Positions 37,548-46,145 of a DNA stretch of 64,000 nucleotides are shown here, in pieces. The position numbers and the translations under genes are program-made. The DNA comes from Thalassocella blandensis. Its GTDB lineage: Bacteria; Pseudomonadota; Gammaproteobacteria; Pseudomonadales; Cellvibrionaceae. Position 1 is the first letter of the stretch, and each line of letters begins with the position of its first letter. The stretch lies in assembly GCA_902141825.1 (NCBI GenBank), contig CABFPG010000003.1, positions 434,001 through 498,000 of the forward strand, read 5' to 3'. The notes under the pieces are model-generated. The model did not search any database. It was given only the letters and a program-made list of their open reading frames with translations, and was not told where the DNA came from.

Positions 37548-38801
37548 TTATTTCGGCAGCTTTAAACCTTTTGTCACGCGTAGCGCACTGGCAACACCAT
37601 CTTCATGAAAACCATTACCCCAGTATGCACCACAAAACCAGGTTTTATTCACCCCGTTTATTTCGCTCCAGCGATTACTGGCTGCTACCGATGCCAGGGA
37701 AAAAACCGGATGTTCATAGTGATAACGTCCAAGAATTTTCTCAGGATTAATTTTATCCGTTGCATTTAGGGTCACACAGAATGTATGCGGCGACTGGATT
37801 CCCTGCAGGATATTCATATTATAGGTTAATACAGCAGATTCCTGTGTTGCGCCATCCACGCAATAATTCCAACTGGACCATGCGCGTTTTGAATGTGGCA
37901 AGAGCGATTCATCCGTATGCAAAACCACTTCATTGTTCTTATAGGGAATCGCCTGCAAAATAGTTTTTTCCTGCAGGCTGGCATCCGTCAACATTGCCAG
38001 AGCCTGATCTGAGTGGCAGGCAAAAATAACCTGATCAAAACTCAATGGCGCTGTTTCATCCTGCAATTTAATGTGTACATTGTCAGCGCGCCGTATGACA
38101 CTTTCTATTCTGGCAGACGTCTGAATTTTATCCGCATAGGCTTGCGTTAACGGCTTCAAATACTCACGCGAACCACCCTTTATGACGTGCCACTGAGGTC
38201 GATTTGCCACACTTAACAGACCGTGATTTTTAAAGAATCGAACGAAGAATAAAAGCGGGAACTCCAGCATAACCTGAGTGGATGCCGACCAGATAGCACA
38301 GCCCATCGGCACCAGATAATGCTTTACAAAAGCTTCACCGTAGTGGTGACTGGCAAGATATTCTCCCAACGTCGTACTGTCTGATATTTTTTCCTGTTCG
38401 AGATCTCGAATTGCCTCTTTGTTAAACCGCACAATATCCCGCAGCATTTTCAAATAAGAAGGCTTGAATAGATTTCTGCGTTGGGCAAACAAGGTGTTCA
38501 AATTGCTGCCACCATATTCCAAACCGGTTTCCGTACAATGCACACTGAAACTCATATCGGTAGGCTGTGTGGCAACATTCAAGTCCTCCAACAGTTTGAT
38601 AAAATTGGGATATGTCCAATCGTTGTAGACAATAAATCCTGTGTCGATCGCGTAGTGCTGGCCGTCCAGCTCGATGTCTTTGGTTGCGGTGTGCCCACCG
38701 ATCTCTGGGGCACTTTCAAATACGGTGATATCGTGTTCTTTATGTAATTCATGGGCACATGTCAGCCCGGAAATACCCGCTCCAATAATGGCAATTTTCA
38801 T
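37548..38801 (-). CDS. FAD-dependent amine-oxidase-like oxidoreductase (COG2907 type)
   Basis: 417 residues with the dinucleotide-binding start MKIAIIGAGISGLTCAHEL and a flavin amine-oxidase fold, with FESAPEIGGHTAT, DTGFIVYN and a C-terminal FCGAYWGNGFHEDG that closes the FAD site. In Rhodobacter sphaeroides a homologue acts as a fatty-acid desaturase in furan fatty acid formation, as far as I recall; this is family knowledge, not shown here. The start overlaps the SDR stop by 4 bp. Confidence 0.88.
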   Translation of the reverse strand: MKIAIIGAGISGLTCAHELHKEHDITVFESAPEIGGHTATKDIELDGQHYAIDTGFIVYNDWTYPNFIKLLEDLNVATQPTDMSFSVHCTETGLEYGGSNLNTLFAQRRNLFKPSYLKMLRDIVRFNKEAIRDLEQEKISDSTTLGEYLASHHYGEAFVKHYLVPMGCAIWSASTQVMLEFPLLFFVRFFKNHGLLSVANRPQWHVIKGGSREYLKPLTQAYADKIQTSARIESVIRRADNVHIKLQDETAPLSFDQVIFACHSDQALAMLTDASLQEKTILQAIPYKNNEVVLHTDESLLPHSKRAWSSWNYCVDGATQESAVLTYNMNILQGIQSPHTFCVTLNATDKINPEKILGRYHYEHPVFSLASVAASNRWSEINGVNKTWFCGAYWGNGFHEDGVASALRVTKGLKLPK

Positions 38802-39682
38802 TTAACAGCTTCCTGTTGTGGGCTCATTTTTTTGAACCATAACCCGGGAAAAAAAGAAAAGAATTTCAGCAATAAATATAAGCGCTTAGGAAACGCAAAC
38901 ACTCTAGGCCGGTTGGCAACACCGCGACATATTCTTTTTGCCGCTTCAGAGGGCGACATAATAAAAGGCATTGAAAAGTTATTTTGATCTGTCATTGGCG
39001 TTTCGACAAAGCCAGGCAACACACTTGTCACTGCGATTTGATGCGGCTTTAAATCCATCGCCAGACTCAGCAATAAATAATGCAGGGCTGCTTTTGACGA
39101 GCCATACGCTTCGGCACGGGTAAATGGCATTAGTAGCGCCAGCGATGACAGCCCCACAATATGCGCCTGCGTTTGAGTACGTGCTACGAACCCCTTTAAC
39201 AAAGGCAGTGCCATCTCTATGCAATTCACACTGCCCAAGAAATTCACTGAATGGACACGCTTCACCATTGGCCAATCATCCGTTGCGCAAGATTGACTAT
39301 CAAAATTCAAGTACTCACACACTCCCGCGCACATATAAATGGCCGCTAAGTCAGGTGCGAGTTCCGCCAACAGACGTCGCTTTTCTGCCACTGCGGAGTC
39401 ATCACTGATATCCATCGCAAGAATATCAATTCGGGGCGCCTGTGCTCTCGCATTTGCTCTCGTATTTGCAGAGGAGTGATACGCCATCTGCGCCTTCTTT
39501 TTTTCTAGCGCTTCCTTTAAATCCTGCAATTTTTCTTCGTTACGCGCAGTTAACACCAGGGAGTACCCTTGTAACATTAACTGCTCCGCCAGTGCGGCGC
39601 CAATTCCGGAACTCGCCCCCGTCAGCCAAATTCTCTGGTCTGCCTCAACCCCGCTATTATGATTGTCTATTTGCTGACTCAT
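38798..39682 (-). CDS. Short-chain dehydrogenase/reductase
   Basis: 294 residues with the cofactor motif TGASSGIGAALAEQL near residue 20 and the catalytic YGSSKAALH with Ser in GLSSLALL. A C-terminal extension with a hydrophobic tail (LYLLLKFFSFFPGLWF) may attach it to the membrane. Residues 60-80 (QMAYHSSANTRANARAQAPR) form an extra basic loop. The gene is linked by 4-bp overlaps on both sides. A lipid or aldehyde substrate is likely from the context only. Confidence 0.9.
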   Translation of the reverse strand: MSQQIDNHNSGVEADQRIWLTGASSGIGAALAEQLMLQGYSLVLTARNEEKLQDLKEALEKKKAQMAYHSSANTRANARAQAPRIDILAMDISDDSAVAEKRRLLAELAPDLAAIYMCAGVCEYLNFDSQSCATDDWPMVKRVHSVNFLGSVNCIEMALPLLKGFVARTQTQAHIVGLSSLALLMPFTRAEAYGSSKAALHYLLLSLAMDLKPHQIAVTSVLPGFVETPMTDQNNFSMPFIMSPSEAAKRICRGVANRPRVFAFPKRLYLLLKFFSFFPGLWFKKMSPQQEAVK

Positions 39683-40116
39683 GCGGCTTGACTCCCTTGG
39701 GCGATTTTTGCTTTCAGCCAGCGCGTTACACCACCCAGCACGGGAACATGGTCGTAAATCATTTCACCAACGTCATACATGTCTTCGTGGAAGATAATTT
39801 TTGTATCGAACTGCACCTGGCTAACGCCCCGTACGGTAATCAGCTTGTCCTTAAACTTCGGGTGCCTGAAATGCATGCGCCATTTAATGTACGCCGAACT
39901 CTCCCCGATCAACTCGTCGAGATACTCAAAACGACATTCTGTAATGTTGTCATACATTGCGGCCAGATAATCCCGCAACGCTGGCAGCCCCCGAATGGTA
40001 TGCAGGGGGTCCCGGAAAACCACATCTTCTGCGTATACTGCGTCCAGCGCGGTTAAGTCCATTGCTTCATGATCTGCGTAAAATTGCTTAAACTGCTCGA
40101 TCAATATCTTCGACAT
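39679..40116 (-). CDS. NTF2/SnoaL-like protein
   Basis: 145 residues with a nuclear transport factor 2 fold: LIEQFKQFYADHEAMDLTALDAVYAEDVVFRDPLH is the typical first half, followed by beta strands AYIKWRMHFRHPKF and VSQVQFD. No signal peptide. It is the first gene of the minus-strand operon and starts ~130 bp after the candidate ECF promoter. Homologues in this locus are usually annotated as SnoaL-like with unknown ligand. Confidence 0.87.
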   Translation of the reverse strand: MSKILIEQFKQFYADHEAMDLTALDAVYAEDVVFRDPLHTIRGLPALRDYLAAMYDNITECRFEYLDELIGESSAYIKWRMHFRHPKFKDKLITVRGVSQVQFDTKIIFHEDMYDVGEMIYDHVPVLGGVTRWLKAKIAQGSQAA

Positions 40117-40245
40117 AATCAGTCATCACCCATGTGAGGAGAAAGTAAGCTCATTGCTTTGGAGGTGCGTCCCCGGTTGCTGCGGCTGCATCGAACATCT
40201 CTGAACAAGCACCATTGAACCCACTAAAATGTAAACCATGCGAAG

Positions 40246-40274
40246 AATACGGCGCTGCACGGCGGGCGGATCAC
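40246..40274 (-). promoter_or_regulatory. Candidate ECF (RpoE/ChrR-type) promoter for the cfa-type operon
   Basis: On the minus strand TGATCC (40274-40269), 17-bp... the measured spacer is 17 nt counting from the end of TGATCC to the second base of CGTATT (40251-40246), that is 16 nt to its first base. The pair TGATCC and CGTAT matches the promoter type known for sigma-E of the ChrR group. Confidence 0.65.
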
Positions 40275-40307
40275 CTAAAGTTAATAATAGATGGCAGCAT
40301 CCGCTAT

Positions 40308-40336
40308 GATCCAAGCGCCTGCTGTATAGCGTATAG
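40308..40336 (+). promoter_or_regulatory. Candidate ECF (RpoE/ChrR-type) autoregulatory promoter
   Basis: TGATCC (40308-40313), spacer of 17 nt, CGTATA (40331-40336). It faces the sigma factor gene and would give a leader of about 225 nt. Its -35 element is 33 bp from that of the opposite promoter. Confidence 0.68.
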
Positions 40337-40569
40337 AAAGGGTAATGGCAGGCCGTGCCGAGAGGTGTAATGGCGGTACAGAACCCCCTAAAAAACTGGA
40401 AACCGTCTACGTCCGGTGATCTGATATGAGATTGGTGGCGTACAAACTAAAATTTAGGGCGGAACCACCTGAAGACCATGTATTCTTCAATGTCAGGCTT
40501 GCGCAATCACTGTGTATAAATAGACTTCATGTCGACAAACAACAGAGTAAACACTGAGATAATCGCGAA

Positions 40570-41160
40570 ATGAGTAAATCGACTTTGAACGCTCAGTCCC
40601 AGGAGGCGGTAGCCGCCCACCTGGAAGAGTGTATGCGCCGCACCGCACAGAAGCGCGACAAAGCAGCATTCGGCGAATTGTTTGACCACTACGCTCCGCT
40701 GCTGCGCGCTTACAGCCTGGCGCGCGAGCCTGGCGCCATGCTGGTAGCCGATGAACTGGCTCAGACAGTGCTGGTCAAAGTGTGGAACAAAGCGCAAACA
40801 TTCGATAAACAAAAAGCCTCTTTAAACACCTGGATATACACCCTGGCTCGCAACAGCAGAATTGACATGCTGCGTCGAAACAGTCGCTACACCATGGAAA
40901 TCGACCCCGAGTTTTTATGGGCAGAGGAAGTGGATGAGCAAGCAGACCCGTTTGTTGCCGTTCAGCAAAAACGAGCGGAAGACACCATTGCCAACGCATT
41001 TCAACACTTGCCGATCGAGCAGCAGGAAGTTCTCACCAAAGTCTATTTAGAAGGTAAATCTCACCAGGAAAGCGCGGAAGAATTGAAGCTTCCGCTGGGC
41101 ACCGTCAAGTCGCGAATTCGACTGGCGATCCAAAAGCTACAAGTTCTGGTGGGGAGGTAG
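40570..41160 (+). CDS. ECF sigma factor of the RpoE/ChrR group
   Basis: 196 residues with sigma region 2 (FGELFDHYAPLLRAYSL, ADELAQTVLVKVWNKAQTFD, SLNTWIYTLARNSRIDMLRR) and region 4 (AFQHLPIEQQEVLTKVYLEGKSHQESAEEL, LPLGTVKSRIRLAIQKLQ). The pairing with ChrR two bases downstream places it in the group that answers singlet oxygen or related stress. It likely transcribes itself and the divergent operon through the two promoters at 40246-40336. The ribosome-binding site before the ATG is weak. Confidence 0.93.
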   Translation: MSKSTLNAQSQEAVAAHLEECMRRTAQKRDKAAFGELFDHYAPLLRAYSLAREPGAMLVADELAQTVLVKVWNKAQTFDKQKASLNTWIYTLARNSRIDMLRRNSRYTMEIDPEFLWAEEVDEQADPFVAVQQKRAEDTIANAFQHLPIEQQEVLTKVYLEGKSHQESAEELKLPLGTVKSRIRLAIQKLQVLVGR

Positions 41161-41162
41161 TT

Positions 41163-41969
41163 ATGACAGTCAATTATCATCCATCCACCGAATTACTCAC
41201 AGCGTATGCCGCCGGCTCCATTCCTTTGAGCCAGGCCTTGTGTCTCGCAGCGCACATCGAAATGTGCGATAGCTGTAAACAAAACTACAAACGTCTGCGG
41301 GGCCTGGGTGCGTTTATGTTTGGACAGGGCAGTGAGCAGGAACACGCCGCCTCACGTGAAACCAATGCCCACAAAAATCTCCGCCAACAGGTGTTTGCTC
41401 AGATTGAGCAGGACAAAGCTGTCGAAAGCACACAGGAAAAAGCACCTGCTTTGCTGCAAAGTCAGTTGCAGGAAGATCACTTGGGTAAAGATCACTTGGG
41501 TAAAGGTCGCTTGAGTAGTCGTCGTAACAAGGCTGATGCAGGGGTGAAAACCCAGACGCGTATTCCCAAGTGCCTGCAGCAGTTTATTCCGACTTCCTAC
41601 GAAGATCTTCCGTGGCAGCGCGTGTCGCCCTCCATAAAACAGGTAAACTTGTGCTCGGATGCCAATGGTGCTCAAGTTGCGCTGTTAAAAATAAAACCGG
41701 GTGGCAGCTCGGGCCATCACACCCATATGGGTGATGAATATACTATGGTATTAAAGGGCGCTTTTTCTGATGAAACCGGCATATTTCAGCAAGGCGATTT
41801 CATTGTGCGGGATAAAAAGCATCGTCATCGGCCCATAGCGACTAAAGACAGTGAGTGTATTTGCTTGACAGTAGTGGAAGCGCCGATCCAGTTTACCGGG
41901 TATTTTTCACGCTGGCTTAATCCTTTGCTGCGCCTGATTCACCCCAGCTATGCCATGCAAAACCAGTGA
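41163..41969 (+). CDS. chrR: ChrR-type zinc-cupin anti-sigma factor
   Basis: 268 residues. The N-terminal anti-sigma domain (~1-90) has the zinc ligands of HIEMCDSCKQ (HxxxCxxC); the C-terminal cupin (~145-268) has GHHTHMGDEYTMVLKG and a second metal region KHRHRP, as in Rhodobacter ChrR. The N domain holds the sigma factor and the cupin is needed for the response to singlet oxygen. In between is a linker enlarged by a 15-bp tandem duplication (EDHLGKDHLGKGRL). GGAGG lies just before the ATG; the gene starts 2 bp after the sigma gene. Confidence 0.93.
   Translation: MTVNYHPSTELLTAYAAGSIPLSQALCLAAHIEMCDSCKQNYKRLRGLGAFMFGQGSEQEHAASRETNAHKNLRQQVFAQIEQDKAVESTQEKAPALLQSQLQEDHLGKDHLGKGRLSSRRNKADAGVKTQTRIPKCLQQFIPTSYEDLPWQRVSPSIKQVNLCSDANGAQVALLKIKPGGSSGHHTHMGDEYTMVLKGAFSDETGIFQQGDFIVRDKKHRHRPIATKDSECICLTVVEAPIQFTGYFSRWLNPLLRLIHPSYAMQNQ
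41477..41521 (+). repeat. 15-bp tandem repeat in the chrR linker
   Basis: GATCACTTGGGTAAA occurs twice in tandem, followed by a degenerate third copy GGTCGCTTGAGTAGT. It adds in-frame residues DHLGK to the linker between the two ChrR domains. Confidence 0.8.
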
Positions 41970-42047
41970 CAAAAGCAAACGCTCCCTAAAAGAATACAGG
42001 TAGCGAAAACGTTTAAACAAGACGGTTATTTGTCGGGAAGAAATACG

Positions 42048-43067
42048 ATGAGCGAAGTACAACAAACGGACAAACACGAACACGACACAGACCGTCCACA
42101 CGCCCATAAAATTCCTATCGGCATCAGTACCTGCTTGCTCGGAGAGCGGGTGCGTTTTGACAGCGGGCATAAACATAACAGTTATATCACTAAAACACTG
42201 GGGCAGTACTTTGCCTTTCAGGCATTTTGCCCGGAAGTTGCGATTGGTCTTGGGATTCCCCGTGAGCCTATTCGCCTGGTCAGTGACAAACACCCGGATG
42301 AGGGTGGCGTAATTCGCTGCGTAGGAACCAAAAACAAAACCTTGGATGTCACTGAAGCCCTTAAAAACATCGCGCAGGAGCAAGCCCATTGGCACAAAGA
42401 TCTTTGCGGATATATTTTGAAGAAGGATTCTCCCAGTTGCGGCATGGAGCGGGTGAAGGCGTATGTAAATGAGCACCCCACGCGAGCTGGCACAGGCCTC
42501 TATGCTCAAGTGATGATGCAAAACTTTCCAAATCTGCCCGTGGAAGAAGAAGGCCGCCTGGGTGACGCACGACTGCGAGAAAATTTCGTTAAGCGGGTAT
42601 TTGCCTACCACCGCTGGGTTCAAGAACACAAAACAGGTTTGAGCTGGAACAAGCTCTATCAATTCCACGCCCAACACAAGCTCATACTCATGAGCCACGA
42701 CCAAAACTTAGCCCGAGATCTGGGCCGCAGACTTTCGCAGGCGGCGACCGTCGAAAACAAAGAACTTGATGCGTTTCAGGAAGAATATTTTAGCGATTTT
42801 ATGCGCATCTTAAAAAAGATTGCGACCCGGAAAAACCACGTCAATGTACTGCAGCATTTGCAAGGGTATTTGAAGAAGAAAATTGCTCCGCAGGATAAAC
42901 AGGAGCTTTGTGACACCATCGATCAATACGCGAAAGGCCTTCTGCCGTTAATTGTACCGATCACCTTATTACGCCATTATTTTCGCGTGCATCCCGACAG
43001 CTATGTCGAAAACTCTTACTACCTCTCCGCTCATCCAAGCGAATTAGCGCTTTTGAATAATATTTAA
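42048..43067 (+). CDS. DUF523 and DUF1722 fusion protein (YbgA-like)
   Basis: 339 residues from the ATG at 42048, with GGAAG upstream; a TTG at 42030 in the same frame is less likely. The N-terminal DUF523 domain has IPIGISTCLLGERVRFD, FCPEVAIGLGIPREPIRL and KKDSPSCGMERV with conserved cysteines. The C-terminal DUF1722 domain (~175-330) includes FHAQHKLILMSHDQ and VTLLRHYFRVH-like residues. The family is typically found beside photolyase and ECF-ChrR genes in light-regulated loci, although no photolyase is present here. Function unproven. Confidence 0.9.
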   Translation: MSEVQQTDKHEHDTDRPHAHKIPIGISTCLLGERVRFDSGHKHNSYITKTLGQYFAFQAFCPEVAIGLGIPREPIRLVSDKHPDEGGVIRCVGTKNKTLDVTEALKNIAQEQAHWHKDLCGYILKKDSPSCGMERVKAYVNEHPTRAGTGLYAQVMMQNFPNLPVEEEGRLGDARLRENFVKRVFAYHRWVQEHKTGLSWNKLYQFHAQHKLILMSHDQNLARDLGRRLSQAATVENKELDAFQEEYFSDFMRILKKIATRKNHVNVLQHLQGYLKKKIAPQDKQELCDTIDQYAKGLLPLIVPITLLRHYFRVHPDSYVENSYYLSAHPSELALLNNI

Positions 43068-43384
43068 TATCAAACGAAGAGTTAGTTCTTGTACCTCATA
43101 TAATAGTTATAAACGCCGGTTTGCATATTTCAAATTATCAGCAGATTTCGTGATTGGTGATTTATGCAATGCTCTATTACACTTTTAATCAAGACCTTGA
43201 TAACACACACCCGGCCATAATTTGGACTTAACACCAGCGTATCGCAGCACATTCAAGACGCCCGATTGACGCTCGATTAATTGACACCCGATTAACAACC
43301 CCGCACTACACGGGAAAGACATTAACATGATGTTATCGACAGCACTCAAGACACATTTATTTTGGTATTTGCGAAATCCCAGGG
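43068..43384. other. Intergenic region with a short upstream open frame
   Basis: Apart from AT-rich DNA and a direct repeat CGATTGACGCTCGATTAATTGA-type motif (split GACGCCCGATT / GACACCCGATT around 43259-43295), it holds an ATG-started 24-codon frame at 43327-43401 that overlaps the next gene out of frame. Confidence 0.5.
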
Positions 43385-43840
43385 TTGCCCGACTTGTTTA
43401 ATCGTTTTGCTCAATATTTATTAAAGCTTGAAAAAAGCCACCGTATTTCAGATTTACAAATTGCGGGCTTTATTGTTGGTTTAATGGTGGTGAGTGTTTC
43501 CAGCACTTTGATTATTGTGTCTTTGATGAAAAAAGAAGTGGTGAGTGAAATTCCTCTCACATTCGGAATTTACGACGCAGAACAAATCTGCGTTAAGCAA
43601 ATGGACCAGCGTTTAGGGGATTCCTTTCTCCGTTACCACCTGGACACTCACTCATCTCGTCTCGATCAAAAGGCGGGAATCTTTCGCTTATTCCTCAAAG
43701 CGGATATCGGCAACCTCAGCGAATATGATGAGGTATCCGTCCACTGCTTCATCAGTTTAAGCGGCAAAAACCTCGAGCATTATCGCGTGCATGGTTTATC
43801 ACATAACACGCAATGGGAAACCAAGATCAAATTCTTTTAA
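43385..43840 (+). CDS. Small membrane-anchored protein of unknown function
   Basis: 151 residues with one membrane helix (LQIAGFIVGLMVVSVSSTLIIVSL) at about 25-48 and a periplasmic domain with two cysteines (EQICVKQMDQ, VHCFISLSG). The start is uncertain: the listed start is TTG, no ATG precedes it in frame, and a short ATG frame (43327-43401, MMLSTALKTH) ends over its beginning. A frameshift in the N terminus or translational coupling would explain this. No family recognised. Confidence 0.6.
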   Translation: MPDLFNRFAQYLLKLEKSHRISDLQIAGFIVGLMVVSVSSTLIIVSLMKKEVVSEIPLTFGIYDAEQICVKQMDQRLGDSFLRYHLDTHSSRLDQKAGIFRLFLKADIGNLSEYDEVSVHCFISLSGKNLEHYRVHGLSHNTQWETKIKFF

Positions 43841-43965
43841 CGCTTAGTCCACAAGCCACGCCCCAACTGCACTATTTTCATACGATTTGTTGCCGGGCAT
43901 AGCGAGCCTAAGTGATCCATGATAGATTGCGCGCTCAGTTTTCCCCGATCTAAAAGTGCATCTAC

Positions 43966-45048
43966 ATGTCGATTCTCACTCCCCCCAAGAAGTATTTGTG
44001 GGTTTGGTTTGCCTGGCTCGTTCTGTTTTACACCACCTGGCTGTGTATTGTGGTGGGCTGGGAACTGTGGCAGACCACGCAGGAACACTGGCCAATCGCG
44101 CTTGCTATGGCGCTTGGCAGCTACGCTGCGGGAGCAACCCCCATGGGAGGTGGCACCGTTGGTTTCCCGGTACTGGTCCTATTGTTTGATATGCCGGCAA
44201 GCCTGGGGCGGGATTTCAGTTTTGCGGTGCAGTCCATTGGCATGACAAGCGCAAGTATTTTCATATTGGCCCGCCGCCAGCCGCTGGCCAGCGCTGTACT
44301 GAAAGGGGCAATTATCGGATCTGTAGTGGGAACGCCTCTGGGCATAGTCTTTATTGCACCACTAATCCCAGAGTTATGGATCAAAATCGTGTTTGCCGTT
44401 ATATGGGCAGGATTCGGTCTCTTACATTTGATACGTATTCGCGAAATATCTTCGCACAGCGGTATTATCGACTTTAATGAGGGCTGGGATTTTCGTCTTG
44501 GCCTGGTACTTGGGCTGTTCGCCAGTGCGACAGTCGTATCTGTCACTGGCGTTGGCATAGACATGGTAGTTTACGCCGCACTGGTTCTGCTTTGCCGTGC
44601 CGACTTAAAAATCGCCATTCCGACTTCCGTCGTTATCATGGCATTTAACTCAGTTTACGGCATACTAATAAAAATATTCACTCACGATGTACAACCAGGT
44701 GTGTTTGAAAACTGGCTGGCCGCCGCGCCCATTGTGGCACTGGGCGCCCCACTCGGCGTTTTTATGGTGAGCCTGCTGGGACGGAAGCCAACGCTTCTGT
44801 TTGTTGCGGTGCTGTGTGTTATCCAGTTTGTCTGGACCTGCTCCGCTGAGTATGAGGCCTTGCAATTCAAAGGTGTGGCCATCGCGCTGGCCGCCGTGAT
44901 TGCGCTCTTACTCTTTTTCGAGCGACTCCGAGTCTGGGGAACTATCTTGTCCGGCGAGCACGATAATAAAAGCCGGCATTATTCAAGCTTAGGATATACG
45001 GATGTTGAGCCCCACGTGCACACAGAGGGCAACGACCCAAAACTCTAG
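43966..45048 (+). CDS. TauE/SafE-family sulfite exporter-like permease
   Basis: 360 residues with eight or nine membrane segments. The pattern GSYAAGATPMGGGTVGFPVLVLLFDMP is the TauE/SafE half-repeat, mirrored by GLFASATVVSVTGVGIDMVVYAAL. Such proteins move organosulfonates or sulfite out of the cell; the substrate here is open. A weak start region. It converges with the GNAT gene and their stops overlap by 4 bp. Confidence 0.9.
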   Translation: MSILTPPKKYLWVWFAWLVLFYTTWLCIVVGWELWQTTQEHWPIALAMALGSYAAGATPMGGGTVGFPVLVLLFDMPASLGRDFSFAVQSIGMTSASIFILARRQPLASAVLKGAIIGSVVGTPLGIVFIAPLIPELWIKIVFAVIWAGFGLLHLIRIREISSHSGIIDFNEGWDFRLGLVLGLFASATVVSVTGVGIDMVVYAALVLLCRADLKIAIPTSVVIMAFNSVYGILIKIFTHDVQPGVFENWLAAAPIVALGAPLGVFMVSLLGRKPTLLFVAVLCVIQFVWTCSAEYEALQFKGVAIALAAVIALLLFFERLRVWGTILSGEHDNKSRHYSSLGYTDVEPHVHTEGNDPKL

Positions 45049-45554
45049 TCCGATTGATGCAACGATTTTGACATTAAATGCGAAACGCATTGATAGTCTT
45101 CGTGCTGATAAAATTGCAAGGCACCTTCATTAAATTGCATAACGTCAAGTCGCAGTTCCATAGCACCGTTGGCTCTCGCCCATTTTTCTACTGCAGCCAT
45201 CAATTTACCGCCCACGCCTTCGCGCTGACGCTGCTCATCAATGACCAGCGTCCCTACCCGGCAATACACATGTTTTTGTAAAAATTCAACACTGGTATTT
45301 TGACGTAACACCGCTGTGACAAACCCGATGACTTCCGTTTTCTCAAGTTTGCCTGCCTTTTTATCCCATACACGCGCAACCAGACAAATACCGTTTTCTT
45401 CATGAATGGCATCTTTCCAGTAGGACTTATCAAACCCAATGTGTGAAGGGGCTTTAAACATTTGCGGTAAATATCTGGAGTGTGTCGTATTAATCTGATA
45501 AGCCAATCGACATATAGCAGGTAAATCGTCATCTGTCGCTAACACAATATCCAT
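45045..45554 (-). CDS. GNAT-family N-acetyltransferase
   Basis: 169 residues with an acetyl-CoA-binding motif RQREGVGGKLMAAVEKWA and a following LRLDVMQFNEGALQFYQHEDYQ. The N terminus (ATDDDLPAICRLAYQIN) is typical. Substrate unknown. The ATG has AAGGAG at 5 nt distance, and this start region is repeated seven times upstream (see the repeat at 45553-45660). Confidence 0.9.
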   Translation of the reverse strand: MDIVLATDDDLPAICRLAYQINTTHSRYLPQMFKAPSHIGFDKSYWKDAIHEENGICLVARVWDKKAGKLEKTEVIGFVTAVLRQNTSVEFLQKHVYCRVGTLVIDEQRQREGVGGKLMAAVEKWARANGAMELRLDVMQFNEGALQFYQHEDYQCVSHLMSKSLHQSD

Positions 45555-45660
45555 GATGGCTCCTTAACATGGTAATTCCTAATATGGTAGTTCCTTATAT
45601 GATAGTCCCTTACATAATAGTCCCTTATATGATAGCTCCTTAAAATGATGGTCCTTTAAT
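45553..45660 (-). repeat. Seven 15-16-bp tandem copies of the GNAT start region
   Basis: On the plus strand the units read ATGATGGCTCCTTAAC, ATGGTAATTCCTAAT, ATGGTAGTTCCTTAT, ATGATAGTCCCTTAC, ATAATAGTCCCTTAT, ATGATAGCTCCTTAAA and ATGATGGTCCTTTAAT. On the coding strand each contains an AGGA/AAGG ribosome-binding-site-like motif and a CAT-derived start-like triplet. The first unit is the real ribosome-binding site and start of the GNAT gene. Confidence 0.85.
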
Positions 45661-46101
45661 ATATAGCGCTTTCGCACTAAGCAATTTTTCCGTTTAACAA
45701 TTCGTGTAATGTACTGCTTTACACTGGAGTTTACCAAGCGATTTTTAATTTTTACCAGTTTTATTTTACTCTTCCATAAACTCTATTTTTCTCACACTTT
45801 CTGCGTGCTAACATCTTTACATCATTTCCACACCATGGTTTCTTCTTTCTGTATCCCCATCCCTCTCCCAATTGTGGGTTTTGGCCTTGCAGCCACATTG
45901 AGGGTGTCTATTTTAGTGGGTGACACCACTATTTTTTGACTTTCCTTTCACCTTTTAAGCTTTAATCTGGCAGCTTGCCTGGATATCTACCTTCCCGGTT
46001 TTCTACCCGAGCCTTCCTATCTGTATTCGGGAATTCAAAAAGCGCTCAGCGCCAGCCTCAATGCCTATAAGACTATGTTTCAATAAAAGCTCAGACATAA
46101 A
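45661..46101. other. Intergenic region between the GNAT and mscS genes, no gene seen
   Basis: AT-rich; a plus-strand frame at 45709-45939 is Phe/Leu/His-rich without a ribosome-binding site. The GNAT promoter should lie here. Confidence 0.55.
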
Positions 46102-46129
46102 AAAAGTGCCCGATAACAGGGGCACTTTT
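46102..46129. terminator. Bidirectional terminator
   Basis: AAAAGTGCCC (46102-46111), loop, GGGCACTTTT (46120-46129). A and T runs on both sides allow function in either direction; it probably ends transcription from mscS. Confidence 0.75.
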
Positions 46130-46145
46130 GTCATTACATTTTAAC

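Noticed and set aside
40126-40314. 62-residue minus-strand ORF before the NTF2-like gene
   Set aside because: It spans the predicted ECF promoter and would start upstream of it.
45709-45939. 76-residue plus-strand ORF
   Set aside because: No ribosome-binding site and biased Phe/Leu/His composition; likely chance in AT-rich DNA.
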